Translations under genes and position numbers: made by a program
Notes under the pieces: generated by a model
The model's database searches: none
What the model was told of the DNA's origin: nothing
What the model saw: the letters and a program-made list of their open reading frames with translations, nothing else
DNA from: CAYJEO01 sp044432805
Lineage (GTDB): Bacteria; Bacillota_I; Bacilli_A; RF39; UBA660
NCBI GenBank assembly: GCA_044432805.1
Contig: JAWXUI010000014.1
Span: 1 to 25,181 of the forward strand
Length of the DNA stretch: 25,181 nucleotides
Direction: 5' to 3'
Shown: in pieces, positions 23,678 to 25,181 of the stretch
How positions within the stretch are numbered: the first letter of the stretch is position 1
Layout of the letters: every line of letters begins with the position of its first letter

Positions 23678-24517
23678 CTATTTTGCATCATTATTATTTT
23701 GTTCATTTTCTTTTGTTTTATTCAATTTATAATTTTTTGCGTTTAATGCTATACCTATTACAAATATATACGTAATCATATAAATATATATCATAAATAT
23801 TATTATGTTATATAAACTTCCATATATAATACTGTAGTTAGCAAAGTTGGTTACATAAAATGTATAGCCAATAGTTGCCATTGATATTCCTATTGTTGCA
23901 AATATAGACCCTCTAATGACACTATTACTTTTTATGTTATCATAGGGAGTAATTGTGTAAAGTGTATTTATAATTATAAAAATAATAAATAATACAGTAG
24001 GCCATTGTATTATATCTACTATAAGATAAATTAATGACGAATATTCATAAAGACTAAAGAAATCTATTACATGTTTCATTGCGAAATTAGCAATTACAAG
24101 AATTATTAGTAATAATAAAATTAATATTATCAAAAACGAAGTTGTAATCAATGCTTTAATTCTAGTTTCTAACATTCTTCTTTTTGAGTTATCATATAAA
24201 GCATTTGACGTTAATATTAAAGATTTAACTCCATTAGACGCTAAATAGAATCCTAGAAAAGTAAGAAATCCTAATTTAAAGTCAAATCCATTACCGAGTA
24301 TATACGGATTTATCAATTCAGCTACTTCATTTGGAAAGTTTGATGAAATAAATTCTGCTAAAAAATTTAAATCAAGTGAAATAAACGATGCTAAATACAC
24401 CAACATTGTAATTGTTGGTATTATTGATAGTATAAAGAAGAAAGCCAGTTGTGCTGGCAATGTTTCTACTTCTCTTTTTCTAAGTATTTCATAAACGTCT
24501 AGTACATATTTTTTCAT
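23678..24517 (-). CDS. YihY/BrkB-family inner membrane protein
   Basis: 279 residues with about six membrane helices. The N-terminus fits UPF0761/YihY: a short amphipathic start, then LPAQLAFFFILSIIPTITMLVYL, the family's most conserved segment. GFYLASNGVKSLILTSNALYD and the helices of the C-terminal half also fit. The family was once misnamed RNase BN; its real activity is unknown, with transport or lipid roles proposed. The ATG is four bases after AAGGTG and eight bases after the stop of the upstream GGDEF-like gene, so the two are cotranscribed. The tail (KLNKTKENEQNNNDAK) is polar and cytoplasmic. Confidence 0.92.
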   Translation of the reverse strand: MKKYVLDVYEILRKREVETLPAQLAFFFILSIIPTITMLVYLASFISLDLNFLAEFISSNFPNEVAELINPYILGNGFDFKLGFLTFLGFYLASNGVKSLILTSNALYDNSKRRMLETRIKALITTSFLIILILLLLIILVIANFAMKHVIDFFSLYEYSSLIYLIVDIIQWPTVLFIIFIIINTLYTITPYDNIKSNSVIRGSIFATIGISMATIGYTFYVTNFANYSIIYGSLYNIIIFMIYIYMITYIFVIGIALNAKNYKLNKTKENEQNNNDAK

Positions 24518-24525
24518 ATTTCACC

Positions 24526-25181
24526 TTAGTTATTTATTTCTTCTTTATTATTTCTCATATCTAGGGTCGCTTCATTAATTGCATCATCAATTGTTTTTAT
24601 TCCATCTGTTATAATGCTTGAACCTATTGCGGCTCCAAATCCGTGTTTTAAATTTTTAAATTGTTTATTAAGTGTTTTTGTATAATTAATTACTTGTTTT
24701 TCATTATATTCAACTAAATAAATTAAAAATTCGTTTCCGTTTGTTCTTATTATTTCACTATTAGGCAATTGATTTTGAATTAATATACTTGATGCTTGAC
24801 ATATAACTTCATCACCTTCAGCATGCCCATAATTATCGTTTATATAAGCAACGTTATTTAGGTCAACAATCATTATAGTTTGTGGATATATTTGTGATTC
24901 ATCCCATTTTTCTATGTTGTCGTTTAAATAATTTCTGTTTTTTAAAGATGTTAACATATCAATATATTTTAATTTATCTTGTTTATTTAATTTTACTTCT
25001 TTTTTCTTTGGTTTGATTAGCTTTATTGCCATAAATATTACTATAAATGCTGCAATAGATGATAATGTAATTATAATCATTCTTAAAATAAATGGTTTAT
25101 TACCTATATTATATAGTTCAACATAGCTATCGTTTATTATTTCTTCGTGATTTACAAATGATAAATAAAAATCTAAAAATT
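24526..25181 (-). CDS. Membrane sensor with degenerate GGDEF domain, 5' end outside window
   Basis: The frame stays open past the first internal ATG (25080) to the window edge, adding about 33 codons, so the true start lies beyond 25181. The visible part has an extracytoplasmic end (SYVELYNIGNKPFILR), one membrane helix (IIITLSSIAAFIVIFMAIKL), a basic linker, and a GGDEF-type domain. The domain keeps DMLTSLKNRNYL, INDNYGHAEGDEV and the general fold. The signature reads NGNEF, and the second metal-site Asp (DxDxFK) is replaced (DLNNVAY). Diguanylate cyclase activity is therefore doubtful; a GTP-binding or regulatory role is possible. The N-terminal part may be a periplasmic-type sensor or solute-binding domain, which cannot be seen here. 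Confidence 0.85.
   Translation of the reverse strand, partial: FLDFYLSFVNHEEIINDSYVELYNIGNKPFILRMIIITLSSIAAFIVIFMAIKLIKPKKKEVKLNKQDKLKYIDMLTSLKNRNYLNDNIEKWDESQIYPQTIMIVDLNNVAYINDNYGHAEGDEVICQASSILIQNQLPNSEIIRTNGNEFLIYLVEYNEKQVINYTKTLNKQFKNLKHGFGAAIGSSIITDGIKTIDDAINEATLDMRNNKEEINN

Noticed and set aside
1..25181. Mycoplasma-type genetic code (TGA as Trp), suggested by the AT-richness
   Set aside because: TGA is the natural stop of rlmN, prkC and deoD with correct downstream overlaps, and tryptophans are TGG.

Overview
The window looks like a chromosomal piece of a very AT-rich, spore-forming low-GC Bacillota, probably a reduced-genome Bacilli-type lineage (Erysipelotrichia/RF39-like). Three things point there. 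Base composition and codon use are strongly AT-biased. Shine-Dalgarno sites are of the GGAGG/AGGTG type. The window holds a Bacillus-like rlmN-prpC-prkC-rsgA-rpe block together with sporulation genes (spoVAC-spoVAD-spoVAE, a sigF-like gene, sigK). TGA is used as a stop and TGG for tryptophan, so the code is standard. The taxonomic placement is inference. No rRNA, tRNA, CRISPR array, insertion sequence or phage gene was seen, and there is no gene-free stretch longer than 300 bases.

Layout. 1-1433 (+): the 3' end of an ABC exporter ATPase, then an MccF-like S66 serine peptidase with its own near-consensus promoter. 1469-6411 (-): rlmN, prpC, prkC, rsgA and rpe, tightly overlapped, linking rRNA/tRNA methylation, a PASTA kinase/phosphatase pair, a ribosome-assembly GTPase and a pentose-phosphate enzyme. 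secG sits just upstream with its own promoter. 6774-8021 (-): an unrecognised protein built from two copies of a ~200-residue unit. 8114-14675 (-): uvrA, deoD, a nucleoside-deoxyribosyltransferase-like gene and an inactive/active pair of M16 metallopeptidases, in one overlapping operon. 14775-17419 (-): two tandem pseudopilin-like proteins with glycine-rich C-terminal domains. 17514-19293 (-): spoVAC-spoVAD-spoVAE, the DPA channel genes. 19417-20868 (+): two paralogous two-TM coiled-coil proteins of unknown function, each with a copy of the same promoter. 20873-21598 (-): a membrane Tim44-like/zinc-ribbon protein. 21635-23596 (-): sigK, a small membrane protein, a degenerate STAS protein and a sigF-like gene, with short gaps and no visible terminator between them. 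23678-25181 (-): a YihY-family membrane protein and a GGDEF-like sensor cut by the window edge.

The sporulation genes fit together as compartment-specific sigma factors (sigF in the forespore, sigK in the mother cell) plus forespore DPA-uptake machinery. PrkC/PrpC may add muropeptide sensing. The most unusual point is the sigma cluster. The SpoIIAA-like partner of the sigF-like gene lacks the phosphorylatable serine region, no anti-sigma factor SpoIIAB lies beside it, and sigK may be in the same transcription unit. Other points worth attention are the pseudopilin pair with conserved ends and a diverged middle, the duplicated orphan at 6774-8021, and the extreme compaction of terminators and promoters into coding ends. 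Five start codons were set inside the longest ORF because the Shine-Dalgarno site overlaps or precludes the longer start (rlmN, both pseudopilins, spoVAD, sigK).
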